The notes: generated by a model not told the origin, from the letters alone. A DNA stretch of 46,143 nucleotides from an uncultured Scytonema sp. (GCA_937873135.1 CALMVQ010000241.1:1-46143), one strand, 5' to 3'. Positions 25,975 through 34,549 are shown, counted from the stretch's first letter. Numbers and translations: made by a program.

Positions 25975-28900
25975 TTAATCTCGCTGGTGAAGTGTAATCT
26001 CCAGATGCCCCTTTTCGTACAGAACCCTTAGAAGATTCCATATATCACGATTATACGATAAGCGTTTACGAAGCTGGCTAATAGTCAGACCATTGTCAAC
26101 GGTCACTATGACATTTAAAAGTTGTTGCTCTTCATCTAAAAGTTGTTCATCCTTTTGGCAATTAATTTGTCTTAATTCCTCACGCAGCCTCTGACATTGT
26201 TCAAAAATAAATTTAAGTTTATTAACCCATATCTCAAGGTTTTCTAAGTCTGAACTTACAGATGGCAACAAATTTATTTGAGATAATAGATCTGCTTTAA
26301 AATTTGTAACTTGATGCAAAAGCTCAGTCACATCTTGCTTGCATTCTTGGTCAATAAAAGATAAATCTCTTTCTATTAGCTCCCATTCTGAAATCTGACT
26401 GTTGCACTCCTGTGAAAGCTTTTCCCAAACAACTTGTCTTAATGTGTTATGGGAGCCATTACGGTCTTCGTCATCAAATTTGCATCTGTCTCTCAAATAG
26501 GTTTCATCAATCACAACTTGAGTGAGTAACTTCTCATATTGACTCAACTGGTGAGTAAAAGCCTCTCGACGCGATCGCCGTTCCCCATTAATCTGTTCTT
26601 CAATTTCGACTAAAGGCCGTTGCAGCTTCTCATACTCTCTAAAACTTTCTATTTGGTGAGTGCTAAAATGTTTGATAACTCCATCAACAAATTCATCTTC
26701 ATAAGATTTCAACCGTGGGTCATTAATAAGATTCTCTCGCAACGCCTCGGCACGTGTTAAAATAATTCGCCACTGTTCTAGACCTTCTACTAAAGGTAGC
26801 AGTCTTCTTTTGGTTCGTTCACAATCTTTCAAATACTTATTGTGCTGCTCTAGTTGATGATGTATTTGCCTAATATCTGCTTCATCCATTCTAATTGAAC
26901 TAGCAAGGGCGCAGCAATCTCTATCTAGCTGATTAACCTGCCTTTCCAGATTCTGACGGTGGTCATTTAGACATATTTCTAAACCACTGTTGCTAAGAAT
27001 TGGCTGACTAACTTTAGAAAGATTTAATTCTTTTGTAAAATTTTCTAGTTGGAATTTTATTTCTACTATTTCTTTTTGAAGTCCAGAGTGTTTTCCAGTT
27101 CTGTATATTTCTAGACGATATTTTATTACTTGTATATTTCTCTGAATGTCAATATCTACGTTTGAATCACAGTTAGTATCGATTTTTTTTTGCGTCTCAT
27201 TTATTGTTTTGTTAACTTCATGTAGGATTTTTTCATCAAATATTTCTGTTAACAAATAAACTTGGGATCGTAGTTCATTTAACAGACCTTTTAACACATC
27301 AGAGTCTATTTCTGTTACGCTTCTGAGAATTCCCGTTGCTCCTTCCCACTCTATGTAGCGTCGTTGTTGCAACCATTCAATAGCTTCCTCAAACTCTTCC
27401 TGAAGATAGCCAAGATTTTTCACTTCTTCCCATAATTCTTGGTATTCTAACGTTTTAACATCTTGCTTACTTGGGTGCGCCTCTATTGTCAGCGTTATGC
27501 CTTTGGATTTCAATTGTTGCTGAATAAAGGATTCTAAAGGATGTTCAGAAAATTTGACTTGTGAATATTCTTCTTTCTTGCTAGCTATTTTCTCTTCATC
27601 AATCAAACTGTTCTGTTTGAAAATTGCCAAAATACTAGGCAGACCAGAACCAGCAACTTCAAATAACTTTTCAAATTCTTCCTTAGTAACTCGATGCAAC
27701 TGATGTCCCTGGCGAACAGCTAAAGGAACTTTCTCAAGTACCAACTTATATTTAAGTAAGATTGGACGCAGATTGTAATAGAACGACTTATATTTAGGAA
27801 AGAGAGCTTTACACTTCTGATAAAACACTGACTCTATCAGTTTCGTTTCTGCACCATTTACACCCTCTAAACCTTCAATAACCCAAGATTCTGGTTGGAT
27901 TGCTGGAAACAACAATCGAATAGCATACTGGTGACACTCTTGGCGATGGTGTTCCAATCTAGCTCGATCTGCTTTGCTGACTTCAGGATTGTTAAACAGC
28001 CAATCTCGAATGAAATAAGACAAGGAAAGTAGAGTGCCAGCCGAACAATGTTTGGCTGGTATAACTTTGCTAAGTAAGCCGAAGGCTGTAGGATATTCCC
28101 GTTCAAAGCTTCGACCTAGCTGAATGTAAAAGTCTACTTGACCTGTTCCCGCGATTGCAGTTAATCTTTGTGGGGCAGCAATTGCTTCCCGGTCATAACT
28201 CAAGTAAAACCGCCAATCTAATTGAGTTTCTTGTGGCGGAATAAATCTCATCAATTTTGTCTTTTCAGTACCAATACTAATGACTAAAGAACGGTTGGGA
28301 AATTCAGCACTATATCTCTCTGGAACACCTGTCAAGAAATTATAAAAACCAAATCTATCCTGCTTCCATTTACCGTTGTAGCGCCAAGTCCAATTGGCTT
28401 TATTACCAGATTTAGAAACAGGAAAAAGAGAGGAAAGAATTTCCGATTGAAAAATTATTGTTGCCATCTCTTCTTTTTTGAGATTGTCCCACTCTCCAAA
28501 CCATTGCTGACGAAACCGATTGAGGATTTTATCTACACCTGTGGGGTTAGTTGGCTGACAAAGTGAGACTAAAGCAAAGCTACATTCGGTTGGTTGTATG
28601 ATGTGTAGACCGTACAAATCGTCCTTTTCTGCTAGCTCTTTGAGACTATCTAACAGCCCAAATTCCTCAGCCACGTTTTGAGAAACTCCTGCTGGAAACA
28701 AAGCTAGAAGTTTTATGACATCTCGTCCTTGTGGATGTTTTTGAATAGATGGTAGCAGTTCTAAGCTATCAATTGCATTGTTAATTTTATGCTGCCCGAC
28801 ACCATAGAATTGCACTCGTCCATCTAGATAATCCTGAATCAAATCCAACGGAGTGTATGCACGCCCTCTTTCTTGAACAAAATGAACTAGGCGTTTGAAT

Positions 28901-29871
28901 ACTTCGATAACAGTACGAGGACCACAGGAAAGGTCTTTGCGATCGCATAGCTGCCCCAAACTCTGAATTAATGCCGGATGTGCTAGCTGATTGATCTGTG
29001 ACTTATCGTCCAGAAACTTTTCACACAAGGATTCCCAAAGCACCCTTGGAAACTCGTAGTTATAGGCATCAGCTAATCTCAGGGAGACTTTCTGCTCCTT
29101 CATGCGGTGGATAATATCACCTGCTTGCTCCTCAATAGCTGATTCCGTTGGATCTGTGGGCATACCTAAGATTAACGCTACAGGCGTAGAACCCAAAGCC
29201 CGCATCCCTTTGACTAAATCGCTTAAAATCTGGATTCTGGCGCTAGAACCCTCCTCAGTTCGCAAAAATTCTTGGCTTTCGTCAGCGAATATTGCTAAAC
29301 CAGCCAAACCAGCCTCTTGGAGAATAGGAACGCTCTCCTGCCAAAAATTCAAAACAGTATCGGTATTTGTGGTGTCGATCTTTAATTGTTGAAGGATTTT
29401 GATTGCTTTATCTTCAGATACCTTGTGTTGGCGTGCTATTTCTGCCGCTTTAATCTGTAGAGACTTCAAGCCGTATTTTTGATACAGTACCTCAACTTGA
29501 GGAATAAGTTCAGATGGTACACAAGCCTTAATCCAACCATAAGTGGCAACCATCAAGTTTCCCAGTTCCCTAAACTTGAACGGTGGGACTGCTACAATCT
29601 GATGACGCTGACACTCATGCCACAAATAGACTAGTGTTGCCGTCTTACCATAACCATAGTCGGCACTTAGGTAGCCATTGACAGGCTTCCCTTTTTTAAT
29701 TTCAGCAATCAAACGATCCCGAAGAATCGTTACTCGGTCAAGTGGATCGTAACTTTTCGCGTATAATTCATAACTACTGGCTACGCCTTGTGGGTTGTCT
29801 TCTATCTGAGATGGACTAACTGTATCGACAATTGCCTCCATCGATTCCAGTTGTTCTAGTAGCCGTTTCAT
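25975..29871 (-). CDS. Giant ATPase with long coiled coils, island operon
   Basis: A 1298-residue protein. The N-terminal ATPase domain has Walker A ADYGYGKT (70-77) and a Walker B-like LAIFADESQEF (192-202, DE at 197-198). A large middle region of mixed secondary structure follows, then about 400 residues of predicted coiled coil (from about 830, for example LNDHRQNLERQVNQLDRDC and EQHNKYLKDCERTKRRLL). A short C-terminal winged-helix-like segment ends the protein (LTISQLRKRLSYNRDIWNLL). The size and layout recall the large ATPases of defence islands such as DpdH or BrxC/PglY, but I cannot assign it. It is the third gene after the DpdA-like protein and probably an ATP-driven DNA-engaging motor or clamp. 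Confidence 0.8.
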   Translation of the reverse strand: MKRLLEQLESMEAIVDTVSPSQIEDNPQGVASSYELYAKSYDPLDRVTILRDRLIAEIKKGKPVNGYLSADYGYGKTATLVYLWHECQRHQIVAVPPFKFRELGNLMVATYGWIKACVPSELIPQVEVLYQKYGLKSLQIKAAEIARQHKVSEDKAIKILQQLKIDTTNTDTVLNFWQESVPILQEAGLAGLAIFADESQEFLRTEEGSSARIQILSDLVKGMRALGSTPVALILGMPTDPTESAIEEQAGDIIHRMKEQKVSLRLADAYNYEFPRVLWESLCEKFLDDKSQINQLAHPALIQSLGQLCDRKDLSCGPRTVIEVFKRLVHFVQERGRAYTPLDLIQDYLDGRVQFYGVGQHKINNAIDSLELLPSIQKHPQGRDVIKLLALFPAGVSQNVAEEFGLLDSLKELAEKDDLYGLHIIQPTECSFALVSLCQPTNPTGVDKILNRFRQQWFGEWDNLKKEEMATIIFQSEILSSLFPVSKSGNKANWTWRYNGKWKQDRFGFYNFLTGVPERYSAEFPNRSLVISIGTEKTKLMRFIPPQETQLDWRFYLSYDREAIAAPQRLTAIAGTGQVDFYIQLGRSFEREYPTAFGLLSKVIPAKHCSAGTLLSLSYFIRDWLFNNPEVSKADRARLEHHRQECHQYAIRLLFPAIQPESWVIEGLEGVNGAETKLIESVFYQKCKALFPKYKSFYYNLRPILLKYKLVLEKVPLAVRQGHQLHRVTKEEFEKLFEVAGSGLPSILAIFKQNSLIDEEKIASKKEEYSQVKFSEHPLESFIQQQLKSKGITLTIEAHPSKQDVKTLEYQELWEEVKNLGYLQEEFEEAIEWLQQRRYIEWEGATGILRSVTEIDSDVLKGLLNELRSQVYLLTEIFDEKILHEVNKTINETQKKIDTNCDSNVDIDIQRNIQVIKYRLEIYRTGKHSGLQKEIVEIKFQLENFTKELNLSKVSQPILSNSGLEICLNDHRQNLERQVNQLDRDCCALASSIRMDEADIRQIHHQLEQHNKYLKDCERTKRRLLPLVEGLEQWRIILTRAEALRENLINDPRLKSYEDEFVDGVIKHFSTHQIESFREYEKLQRPLVEIEEQINGERRSRREAFTHQLSQYEKLLTQVVIDETYLRDRCKFDDEDRNGSHNTLRQVVWEKLSQECNSQISEWELIERDLSFIDQECKQDVTELLHQVTNFKADLLSQINLLPSVSSDLENLEIWVNKLKFIFEQCQRLREELRQINCQKDEQLLDEEQQLLNVIVTVDNGLTISQLRKRLSYNRDIWNLLRVLYEKGHLEITLHQRD

Positions 29872-30202
29872 AAATGGTCACTCTCTAATGTAGCCTGGGT
29901 GGAAAGAGTAATTGTGCGAAGTGCCTCTTACAGATTCACACTCTCAATTTAAAGTTAATTGAGAGTTGACTCCAGTTGTGGTAAATCTTATACTAAGCTC
30001 TGAATCGCTAAGCGCAAAGAACGCCTTAATTAACCTAGTCTACCATAACTTACCGTACAAAAATAACATCTTTTTATACTTTAATGCAGTTAGCATTACT
30101 TAATGAAAAACTAGCGTTCTCATTAAACTGAGGCTCACCGCTTATTTAATATTATCGACGCTTTCTTTTCAGGCATTTCTTCAAAAAATATTTCTTTCTA
30201 GG
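29872..30202. other. 331-nt spacer inside the island operon
   Basis: No gene seen on either strand. It is AT-rich and could hold a secondary promoter for the giant ATPase gene. No hairpin or repeat stands out. It is the only gap above 140 nt within the leftward unit. Confidence 0.5.
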
Positions 30203-31036
30203 CTAAAGTAATTGACTCCATTCTGGGGATTGAGTTAGCATTACCCATTGACCGTAACCGCCTTCATAACCCCAGTCAAAAAAGCCTCCTTGGTCATAAT
30301 CATAAGTACGTTTGGCATTATCTAAAGTGCCATCTAATCCACTGGGATCTAGCATCAGCATTTCGCAAAGACGTTCTTGAATCTCTTCTCGTAACAAAAT
30401 CTTGACCCCGTAGGTTCGTTGCAGTTGTTTATAAGTTGTGTCTACCGCTTTTACTAAAACTGGAGCCGCACAGAAATATCGACGACTGAAGTTTTCGTAT
30501 TTTCCTTGTGACTCGATTACAATTGGTGATAAAGAGCGTAACCAGTTGAGGACACCAGCAACACTGCTATCACTGAAGGCAATTTCACTGTATGGTAGTT
30601 CAAACTTATAAGCAGCCGTTTCAATCACTTCAGAAACTAAGGACTTTTTCTCAGCAGGTGATAAGACAACTTCTTTTCGCAACCAGAGTTTTTGCACAAC
30701 AGTAGCATAAGCCCATGAAAATCTTTTATCAGGTTCTTCTAAATGTAGTTGATAAAGTAGTAAGTGCAAAAAATCACCGAGTAGCGAGAGATTCGACTGT
30801 TGAATATCAGCCGCAACTTTCCCTAGTGGAGTCAAGCCAGGTGGATTTTTTTTGTCAAGAATAGAAAGATTTCGTAAGAATGGAAAAACATTTTTTTGTA
30901 AAACTGTAACTCCAAGTTGACATATGGCAGCTAGTTGTTCAATATCAGTCTGAGGACTGTTCAAAAATTCGAGAATAGCTACCACTCTTTCTAAATTAGT
31001 GTTTTGCTGTAAATGTATGGTTAATCTTTTTGTCAT
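30203..31036 (-). CDS. Winged-helix protein coupled to the DpdA-like gene
   Basis: A 277-residue soluble protein. The N-terminal part (about 10-80) has a winged-helix pattern: FLNSPQTDIEQLAAICQLG as helices, then FPFLRNLSILDKK and GLTPLGKVAADI. The remainder is helical with a Gly/aromatic-rich C-terminus (YDYDQGGFFDWGYEGGYGQW). The start at 31036 is chosen because its ATG overlaps the DpdA-like stop codon as ATGA (31033-31036), a sign of translational coupling. By position it could match the DpdG-like component of Dpd systems, but that name is a guess. It may guide or regulate the transglycosylase. Confidence 0.7.
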   Translation of the reverse strand: MTKRLTIHLQQNTNLERVVAILEFLNSPQTDIEQLAAICQLGVTVLQKNVFPFLRNLSILDKKNPPGLTPLGKVAADIQQSNLSLLGDFLHLLLYQLHLEEPDKRFSWAYATVVQKLWLRKEVVLSPAEKKSLVSEVIETAAYKFELPYSEIAFSDSSVAGVLNWLRSLSPIVIESQGKYENFSRRYFCAAPVLVKAVDTTYKQLQRTYGVKILLREEIQERLCEMLMLDPSGLDGTLDNAKRTYDYDQGGFFDWGYEGGYGQWVMLTQSPEWSQLL

Positions 31037-32421
31037 TGAGCACGTTCCAATGTATCCAACCAAGCCGCTAAGTTATGCATTATTCGATGATTTCGGCTTG
31101 CTCTTAATTGTTCAATACTTTCACAAAAATAACACGAATGCGAGGTATCTCGTTTCAACTGTTCAAAACCTTCTTTGGTAGTTTCAATGCCACGTCTTTG
31201 GGTAATTTGAATTTGAGCTGTGTTAGGGAAAAAAATGCTACCAAAACCTCCGGCTTTCCACCAAGTTGTACTATCAAGAGAATCGGGAACTAAGTTATTC
31301 TTGCGGAGGCGATTAAAGCTGTTTGGACCACCAATCCCAAAACAGTGAACATCCATCCTGTGTTCTTTGGCTATATTGTAAACGTTCTTAAACAACGCTA
31401 AACTGGATTGGGAAAGCATATTGACGCTACCATTAGGACCAGAAGTTCCCCAAGAACCAAAGCCGATCCTTTGGATGCCCAATTTGTCGTAAGTTTCAAT
31501 GCAACGGCTGATTTGACTAACATTGCGTCCATGCACAGGCGCGATCGCTCTCTCTTGCACATAGCTTGGCATTTGGTTAAAAATATGAGTGCAATAGTAT
31601 AGCGTTTCACGGACTTTGTACTCCACAGTCTCATCAGAATCTGTGGTTAAAGGTACAATGTCAGGTAGCACATATCCATCTGCCCACTGATTTTCACGGT
31701 AAAACTTGTCTAGGAAAGCGAGAAGTTCATCATAAGTTCGTTTTCCTTGCTGGACTTGATAAGCACCGCAATCCAACCAAACACTTTTGATGTTTCCAGT
31801 ATTTTTTTCTTGCTGTATGAATTTGCTGGTCGATGGAGGGCAAGCTATGGGTGAATAAATAACGTGAGCAAAAGGTTTGCGCTTGAAATCGCCACCTGAT
31901 TTCCATAATTGAAAAAGACGCTGTAATTCCGAACCACCTGCACTGAAAGATGCCACAAATTGAGAAGCTAATGATGTAGCAGACAGCAATTTTTTTTCCC
32001 AAATAACTAAACTGCGTTTTACCCCAGGCTCAATACTCACCCGACTAAAGCCCATTCGGTAGTAAAACCCGTTAGCTTCTAAATTCAATGGGCATTTGAG
32101 GCGTAGAGTTGTAATGCCGCATTTTCTACTATGTTCTTCCCATGCTCTAATTAGTTGGCAACCCACTCCCTGTCGGCGCTGAGACGGGGACACACAAAGA
32201 TGGTAAAGCGTGGATATTTTGTCGCGCCTGTGATGAAAATGTAAAAAGCCAACAGGTGTGCATAGAACCTCATGCTGAGCGATCGCCTCTCTTAAGGTTG
32301 CTCGATTGACAAAACCTATCTCATGACGATGAGCATCTGCGAGAACCTTGAGCAAAGGCAAATCTTTTTCTGTGGCAAATGTTACTACCGCCTCTAAGGA
32401 TGTAATCTGCACGTACCTCAC
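31033..32421 (-). CDS. GNAT-TGT fusion, DpdA-like DNA 7-deazaguanine transglycosylase
   Basis: A 462-residue two-domain protein. Residues about 10-145 form a GNAT acetyltransferase domain, with acetyl-CoA loop QRRQGVG at 81-87 and NGFYYRMGF at 117-125. Residues about 180-460 form a TIM-barrel resembling tRNA-guanine transglycosylases and DpdA. It has WLDCGAYQV (D217, counterpart of the DSGGFQV Asp), APVHGRN (294-300), GFGSWGTSG (320-328) and SLDSTTWW (D383, likely nucleophile counterpart). C430-x2-C433 and H449 match part of the TGT zinc site. DpdA inserts a 7-deazaguanine precursor into DNA. The GNAT fusion could modify the inserted base. It is the first gene of the leftward operon. The start is GTG; a GTG three codons in is possible. 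Confidence 0.78.
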   Translation of the reverse strand: MRYVQITSLEAVVTFATEKDLPLLKVLADAHRHEIGFVNRATLREAIAQHEVLCTPVGFLHFHHRRDKISTLYHLCVSPSQRRQGVGCQLIRAWEEHSRKCGITTLRLKCPLNLEANGFYYRMGFSRVSIEPGVKRSLVIWEKKLLSATSLASQFVASFSAGGSELQRLFQLWKSGGDFKRKPFAHVIYSPIACPPSTSKFIQQEKNTGNIKSVWLDCGAYQVQQGKRTYDELLAFLDKFYRENQWADGYVLPDIVPLTTDSDETVEYKVRETLYYCTHIFNQMPSYVQERAIAPVHGRNVSQISRCIETYDKLGIQRIGFGSWGTSGPNGSVNMLSQSSLALFKNVYNIAKEHRMDVHCFGIGGPNSFNRLRKNNLVPDSLDSTTWWKAGGFGSIFFPNTAQIQITQRRGIETTKEGFEQLKRDTSHSCYFCESIEQLRASRNHRIMHNLAAWLDTLERAQ

Positions 32422-32444
32422 CCAAAAACGTTTTTTTAATCTCC

Positions 32445-32535
32445 TATTGGTTCAAATTTTAACAAAAAGTTTACAGATAGCAATTGGGGTGATGACTTCT
32501 GTGGCGAGGAGAACTGGAGTGCGAAGTTGGAATCG
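32445..32535 (+). pseudogene. Chimeric relic of the first island gene
   Basis: Positions 32445-32492 match 15431-15484 closely (TTACAGATAGC, TTGGGGTGATGACTT). Positions 32503-32535 match 16073-16105 (GGAGAACTGGAG, GCGAAGTTGG). The 585 or so nt between them in the intact gene are missing. This is the scar of a second copy of the 568-residue gene with an internal deletion, lying at the far end of the island. Confidence 0.72.
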
Positions 32536-32735
32536 CTTGTGTTCCTGTGGTTGAGGAGTTAATCACAGAACTACAAGCGGCATCGGTCATCCATATTGAT
32601 GAAACTCCCTGGTACGAAAAAGGAAAATTCTGCTGGCTGTAGGTAGCAATCACGAGTACGATTGCGGTTTATCTGGTAGTCGCAAAAAGGAAGAACTCCA
32701 CCTATTCCTGCCGTTTCTTGATTGGTGTTGATGGG
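32536..32735 (+). pseudogene. IS66-like transposase fragment
   Basis: In one frame it reads VVEELITELQAASVIHIDET, then PWYEKGKFCWL, a stop codon and VAITSTIAVYL, before shifting frame into GSRKKEELHLFL. This is the catalytic-core region (DET motif) of IS66-type transposases known from cyanobacteria. No element ends are visible. It is a dead fragment wedged between the gene relic and the mnmA duplicate. Confidence 0.65.
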
Positions 32736-32752
32736 GGAGAGTGAAAAGTTAC

Positions 32753-33185
32753 GCGATCGCACTCTGGCAACACAGCCAGAATGTTCTGTAGGACAAGTCA
32801 ACTGGGTGTCAATTGCCGAACCATCAACCCCGTCTCACCAAAAGACTGAAAAATCTGCCAGCCTCATTACAAGTAAGGGGTTTAGAGCCAACGTTGAAGC
32901 GGAAAAATCGCCCCAATTGTCAACTGGTATACAAAAAGAACAACTTTTCATGGGGCGATTTTTCCGGAGGCTGGCAGATTTTTCTAGGTAAAAGCCCAAC
33001 CCCCCCCATCCGTGCCGAAGCGCAAATCCGCTATCGTTCCAATCCCGCACCAGTTACGGTGATCCCCTTAGAAAACTCTCGCGTCCGCATCGTGTTTGAC
33101 GAACCTCAGTTCAGCATCACTCCCGGACAAGCCGCAGTCTGGTACGATGGGGACAGAGTTTTGGGTGGCGGCATTATTGAGTCAT
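32753..33185 (+). pseudogene. Right direct repeat: duplicated mnmA 3' end
   Basis: Copy of mnmA 14764-15021 in the same orientation. It lacks the PP-loop and catalytic cysteines and is interrupted by a 175-bp element at about 32832-33006. The ending GGGIIES followed by a changed stop region (TCATTGTAA) is retained. It cannot be functional as MnmA. It marks the right boundary of the island. Confidence 0.88.
32832..33006. mobile_element. 175-bp nested-palindrome element inserted in the mnmA copy
   Basis: Two nested perfect inverted repeats: 18 bp at 32848-32865 and 32967-32984 (GAAAAATCTGCCAGCCTC and complement), and 15 bp at 32901-32915 and 32951-32965 (GGAAAAATCGCCCCA and complement). It splits the run ATCAACCCC|CATCC of mnmA, with extra C residues at the junction. 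No coding capacity. Probably a miniature mobile element. Confidence 0.72.
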
Positions 33186-33191
33186 TGTAAA

Positions 33192-33265
33192 GATGGGAAG
33201 TGGTTAGTGGTTAGTAGTGATTTTTGACAACTAACCACTAACAACCAACACTTAACAACTAACTC
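33192..33265 (+). repeat. Heptamer repeats upstream of the helical-protein gene
   Basis: GTGGTTAGTGGTTAG-type units followed by AACTAACCACTAAC and ACAACTAACTC just before the ATG at 33266. Same style as 2701-2877. They form a loose inverted arrangement that could fold as a hairpin. Confidence 0.7.
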
Positions 33266-34516
33266 ATGACTCTTGAACAAATTGACCAATTGTTAGCCGA
33301 TTGGAAGAAGAGAATCGATCTTGCGGGTCAGAACCTGATAGACTTGCATGGACTTCCAACTTACCAACGGCTTACTGGTGTATCTGGATTCCCCAAGGCA
33401 CAAATTGTGGGAGTTACCCAAGCACGATTGCGTCCAGCATTAGAGGCAATGAACGATTTGTTCGGGTACTTCGACTTACTTGTGCAGACAGTCGATAAGG
33501 CAACTCAACTGCGTTTATCCATCCCACGGTTTGTGGGATCACCACAGAAACTGCAAGAAATTGAACGAATTCTCACAAAACGATCCATTCAGTTCGCTTC
33601 CAAGCAAACTTCCTTAGCAGAAAGAGAACTTTTGAGTGCGCCTGAGATCACAGATGCGATCGCTCCTCAAGAGTTACTCGTGCTAATGACCAAAGCCTTT
33701 AATATGGCCAAGGAAGCAGTTTTGGCTGTTGATGAAGCTTGGTCGCACTTGGAACCCATGCTGGATAACGCACAAACCGAGATCCAGACGTTGCAAAAAT
33801 GGGCTGACTCGCTTGGTGTCGATTCCGTAACAGAACTTGCCGACGCCAGTCAAAAGATGACTTCCTGGCGTGAGAGGATTGAGAGCGATCCGTTAGGAAT
33901 AAGTGCAGATTTCACTCGTGAGATTCAACCCCTCATAGGGCGGGTGAAAATATCTTTAGAGCAGGTTGCTAAACAGCAGCAACTATGGCAAAAAAATTTG
34001 AAAAGCGCACACCAACTACAATCAAAGTTGGTAGAACTGCATCGCCAAGCAATAGCTGCCTTTGAAGAGAGTAGTTTAAAGGTAGTTGACCATTCGATGC
34101 TGCAAACTCCTTTGGCAAGTGAGCATATCGTTGCACTTTCGTCTTGGCTGAGTAGACTGGAAACCAAGTTTGCTGAAGGCCTGATAAATCCCGTGCAAGT
34201 TGGTCTGGAAAACTGGACACTCAAGGTGAAGGAATATATTACGGCAACTGAAAAGGCATATGCAGCAAACAAAGCACCATTGGAAACTAGAGCCGAGTTG
34301 CGCGGACGACTCGACGCTCTCAAAGCCAAGGCGCTGGCACGGGGAATGGTAGAAGATGCGACTTTAGCTGATTTAGCTTATCAAGCTCAACAGCTTTTGT
34401 ACACCCGACCAACTTCTTTAGCCAAAGCTGCTGATCTGGTGTCTCAATACGAAAAACGCTTGAACAGCCTGAAGAAAGTTAGGAGTAGGGGCGGGTTTAA
34501 TTCAGATCACTTGTGA
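33266..34516 (+). CDS. Helical protein upstream of the PknG-like kinase
   Basis: A 416-residue, almost entirely helical soluble protein with coiled-coil potential (LNSLKKV, ELRGRLDALKAKALARGMVE). It lies 189 nt before a PknG-like kinase gene in the same direction. I recall similar proteins next to kinase, PP2C and VWA genes in cyanobacteria, so it is probably a partner or substrate in that signalling module. The last residues (RSRGGFNSDHL) and the stop codon are encoded by the 65-bp palindromic element at 34485-34549, so the natural C-terminus has been replaced. No enzymatic motif is seen. Confidence 0.75.
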   Translation: MTLEQIDQLLADWKKRIDLAGQNLIDLHGLPTYQRLTGVSGFPKAQIVGVTQARLRPALEAMNDLFGYFDLLVQTVDKATQLRLSIPRFVGSPQKLQEIERILTKRSIQFASKQTSLAERELLSAPEITDAIAPQELLVLMTKAFNMAKEAVLAVDEAWSHLEPMLDNAQTEIQTLQKWADSLGVDSVTELADASQKMTSWRERIESDPLGISADFTREIQPLIGRVKISLEQVAKQQQLWQKNLKSAHQLQSKLVELHRQAIAAFEESSLKVVDHSMLQTPLASEHIVALSSWLSRLETKFAEGLINPVQVGLENWTLKVKEYITATEKAYAANKAPLETRAELRGRLDALKAKALARGMVEDATLADLAYQAQQLLYTRPTSLAKAADLVSQYEKRLNSLKKVRSRGGFNSDHL

Positions 34517-34549
34517 GTAAATGTAAAGTCTTGTTAAACCCGCCCGTAC
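34485..34549. repeat. 65-bp palindromic (MITE-like) element, copy 2
   Basis: Arms GTAGGGGCGGGTTT (34485-34498) and AAACCCGCCCGTAC (34536-34549). Same length as the copy at 2747-2811 and inverted relative to it. It overlaps the 3' end of the gene at 33266 and supplies its stop codon. A one-armed relic (GTACGGGCGCGTTT) lies at 34607-34620. Confidence 0.75.

Noticed and set aside
30203-31063. DUF4007 (Dnd-associated) identity for the 277-residue island protein
   Set aside because: Size and position invited it, but the characteristic N-terminal pattern of that family is not visible.
15324-32421. Complete Dpd system
   Set aside because: I see no DpdB (DGQHR), no DpdC, no SNF2-type (DpdE) or RecQ-type (DpdF) helicase and no preQ0 synthesis genes. 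Only a DpdA-like protein and general architectural resemblance are supported.
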